A DNA stretch of 64,000 bases from Polytrichum commune (taxonomy: Eukaryota; Streptophyta; Polytrichopsida; Polytrichales; Polytrichaceae): positions 6,758,001 through 6,822,000 of the forward strand of contig OX485804.1 in assembly GCA_950295325.1 (NCBI GenBank), read 5' to 3'. This document shows, piece by piece, positions 61,397 through 64,000 of the stretch. The position numbers and the translations under genes are program-made. The notes under the pieces were generated by a model. The model searched no databases. It was not told the DNA's origin and saw nothing but the letters and a program-made list of their open reading frames with translations. Positions within the stretch are counted from its first letter, which is position 1. Each line of letters opens with the position of its first letter.

Positions 61397-61966
61397 GGGC
61401 CACTTCACACATGAGATTGAGAGCCCGTGACCACTACACTTCAAGCACTCTCATTGGTGGAAAAGGCGGAGCCGGTCCAAGTTCGCTTCCCACTACGCTT
61501 GAGGGACCAACATAGTATGTGAAGGTCGAAAGGTGCAGTAAATCTATCTATCTATTTATCTATCTATATATTTTTCATGTTGTAATTTTGGACTCAACTT
61601 GGGGATGTAAAGCGCGCCTACATGGGTTCCTACATGGCATCGAATGGATCATGTTTCACGATCATTTGGATTATTTTCAAAAACCACTTCTCGGAGATAG
61701 ACCTAACACAAAACCGGGAGACCATGACACTCCAAACGCTCACAACCGTTGATTTATTCTACTTTATCATGTGTGAAGACTCGGATGAATAGAAATTCAT
61801 TGAAATAGCATTTTAGTTGAGGACCCGGTCACATATGACTTCACACTACACTTGAGGGTCCGTGACCACACTACATGATGTTGGGGGTGTGTTGGGACGG
61901 CCTTGGGACGCTTTCTTGTGGGCTCTCACAATTTCACGGTCACGGCTCTTGGCTCATGTGTGAAGC
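61397..61966. mobile_element. MITE family 2, copy 6, with CTAT microsatellite insertion
   Basis: Flanked by TAA on both sides (61394-61396 and 61967-61969). It is collinear with copy 5 except for about 80 extra bases around 61530-61610 containing a (CTAT)n tract. Confidence 0.85.
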
Positions 61967-62039
61967 TAAGTACTCGAGGTCATTTGAGACGAATCCACAA
62001 GGAACATGTAAGTTAAGGGCGGGGGTCAAGTTTCTTATG

Positions 62040-63336
62040 CGGGATGGATGAGACGTATACTCCGTTGCTTGTAGTAGTAGTAGTAGTATATGTTAATGCC
62101 TATTGCTGTAGTAGGTGGGCCAACCAAGCGACCTGCCCGGCGGAAAAGGATGGCGGGCCCCGCCTCTGCCCGAGGTGGGCCCGGTGTGCGGCCACTTGCT
62201 TGGAGGGGGTGTTGGAGTTGCAGCAGTTCCGGCGCTGGCTGCTCCGTTTCTTCCCTGTCGCCCAATTGCACGAATTTCTTCCTGCACCTCAGCCCCAGAT
62301 GCGTCTTTTTGATTGCCATCGCCGGCGTGCACGGGGAGGACGCAATCCCCACGTCAGTCAGGATGAAGGGTGACTTTCATCTTGTGATTCGCAGCTAATA
62401 ACTAAAACTATCTTGCAATTATTCTTCTTCCCAAGGGGATACTTTCTTTCTTTTCTTTCTTTCTTACCTTATTGATTACTGCTCAGCAGCAGCAGCAGGT
62501 CGCGTGCGGGGCAGCCAGGGACGCGGAGCAGTAAGAGGGAATTGATAGATGGGTGGGGTGGGAAGAGTTAACTTATTAGCGGCAATTGTCCCTCCGATGA
62601 TTTCTCGCGCCTTAAGTTGAGTGCAAGTGGGGGTATCATCATCAGGTGGGACTCTGGAGGAGTGGAGTGTGCTTTTGGGGGGCTCATGAATTGCACAGCG
62701 GGTGGGGGGATGGGAGAAAGCTTTAACTTATATTCGAGGGTTGCGTGAAAGGGGGCCTGGCAGGCAGGGGAAGTTAAGCATCAAGAGGTGTGGAGTTAGG
62801 AGTTAGCAACAGTGAGTTGGTGCGGTTTTGGTCAATTGCTGGACTCGGCGGGAGTTCTTGCTGTGAGTTTCTTTCTTGGAGGGACTGCTTTGTTTGTCTG
62901 TGAGTTGGTTGGTTGGTTGGTCGGTTGGTTCTGGTGGTTGTTGTTGTTGAGAGGAGGTTTGGGTTGGGTTGGTTTTTTGTTGTTGGTGATTGAGGCGACT
63001 GCCTTCAGTAATGTAATATTATGTAATGCACGGAGGACGTTTGCTTTTGTGAGAGAGAGCCTGGGAAATGTGTGTAGTAGAAGGGTAAGGCGTGGGATTT
63101 GCATTGGGTGGTGCTGCAGTATGTAGATGGATGTGAGTCGTGGAGGGGGTGGGGGTAAGGGTAAAGGCATTGATGCACGTGGGTATGGGGGCTATGGCAG
63201 AGCATGAGCAGAGGTGGTTGGGAGTAGTAAGAATCTGTAGAGTAGTCGCCTGGGGCCCAAATGTGTGCGTGAGGAGGAGTATCGAGGAACAGGGCAGTAG
63301 GCAGGGGTGGTTTGTGCACGCGATCGGGGCAAAAGC
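62040..63336 (+). promoter_or_regulatory. Presumed promoter and leader of the F-box gene
   Basis: GC content rises from about 62115. The stretch includes a (GTA)n tract (62073-62090), a TTTC pyrimidine tract (62450-62474) and GT/GGTT-rich DNA (62890-62960). Frames open on both strands at 62035-62373 have no recognisable product. An in-frame stop at 63298-63300 precedes the chosen start of the F-box gene. Confidence 0.4.
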
Positions 63337-63906
63337 ATGAACTTACTGTCCGAGTGGATTGCGGTCATCTCTTCGGGGCCGTTAGTGCAATTGGACGATA
63401 AGGACGAGATATCATCCGCATCGTGGGGGCTGGGCAACATGTTTCTCAAGCGGCGATGTGTGAGCAAGAAAGTGGAGAACGTGGAGGATATGGCGGACTG
63501 TATGTCGGTCCTGGATCTACCGGAGCTGGCATTGGAAGGCATCCTGGCGCGGCTGCCTGCGGCTTCCCTGCGTCACATGGCGGGTGTGTGTCAAGAATTG
63601 CGTAAGCGGTGCCAGAGCGACCATTTGTGGCAGCACCTGTTTGAGTCGAAATGGGCACGCATTGTTGGCCCCTCTGCTTTCCGAGAATGGCAGCGGCACT
63701 TGATCGCTCAAGCGGAGCAAGGGCCCGTGGTGGAGCGCCCTGCTCGGCCGTGGGGCTGGCCCTTGTCGTGCCTGTGGCCCTTCAGCTGGCTCAATGTGCC
63801 CAGCCAGCCCACCAGCGTCACCCCCCCTACCAATTCCCTCATGGCATGGTACTGGGCACTCGAGAGCGGGAGTTTCTGGTTCCCTGCTCAAGTCTACAAC
63901 CGAGAG
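63337..63906 (+). CDS. F-box protein, first coding exon (gene continues past window)
   Basis: Probable substrate-recognition subunit of an SCF ubiquitin ligase; its substrate is unknown. The first 190 codons are present. The F-box spans roughly residues 57-100 (VLDLPELALEGILARL, then MAGVCQELRKRC and HLWQHLF). It continues with KWARIVGPSAFREWQ and the conserved block WYWALESGSFWFPAQVYNRE. That order resembles the plant family containing Arabidopsis At2g26850. The exon ends CGAGAG before GTGGGT at 63907, where homologues continue with a glycine-rich segment. This supports an intron there, although the frame stays open to the window end. The start is the first ATG after an in-frame TAG at 63298. 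The exon is GC-rich, like RHM exon 1. Confidence 0.9.
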
Positions 63907-64000
63907 GTGGGTGCCCTGTTGCTATGCTATATTGTTGTGTCGATGTTTGCATTGCATTGTGGTGTTGGGTGTATTGTATTCCTTACCGGCCAGGTGGTTA

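Noticed and set aside
62035..62398. Protein gene on either strand at the GC-rich island
   Set aside because: Five overlapping frames on both strands, none with recognisable motifs; better explained as promoter or leader of the F-box gene.

Overview
This is a nuclear plant DNA window. It holds three protein-coding genes on the + strand, separated by long AT-rich stretches full of small transposable-element remnants. The plant assignment rests on a bifunctional UDP-L-rhamnose synthase (RHM type), a SECRET AGENT-type O-GlcNAc transferase with 28 coding exons and plant-style GT-AG introns, and a plant-type F-box gene. I cannot name the species. The large spacing between genes and the dense MITE/SINE/LINE debris suggest a medium-to-large genome, possibly a non-flowering land plant; that is inference only.

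Layout. 1-12.5 kb: no recognisable host gene; three tRNA-related SINEs (two with clear target-site duplications and one with an imperfect one), several MITE families, a possible reverse-transcriptase relic and a perfect 34-bp inverted repeat. 12.5-15.6 kb: the RHM gene in two exons, with a very GC-rich first exon; a MITE carrying a second nested MITE lies just upstream. 15.6-22.7 kb: a 1.4-kb TIR element with a nested MITE, then AT-rich DNA with simple repeats and diverged local duplications. 22.8-37.3 kb: the SEC gene. I resolved all 28 coding exons; they join in frame to 980 codons plus stop, and intron 15 is of the rare GC-AG class. 38.8-42.0 kb: a decayed LINE with endonuclease and reverse-transcriptase remnants. 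42-62 kb: MITEs (five families), a fourth SINE with a 10-bp target-site duplication, two fragments of one unidentified protein family, a minisatellite, and a striking 425-bp array of short palindromes (50566-50990). 62-64 kb: a GC-rich leader and the first coding exon of an F-box gene that runs off the window.

The three host genes do not form a pathway. RHM makes UDP-rhamnose for cell-wall pectin and glycosides, SEC glycosylates nuclear and cytosolic proteins, and the F-box protein would be a substrate adaptor of an SCF ubiquitin ligase. The most unusual structure is the palindrome array, whose stems change in a partly compensatory way. Also notable are the SINE family with one head and two different tails, and the two MITE families that share palindromic ends but have unrelated cores.
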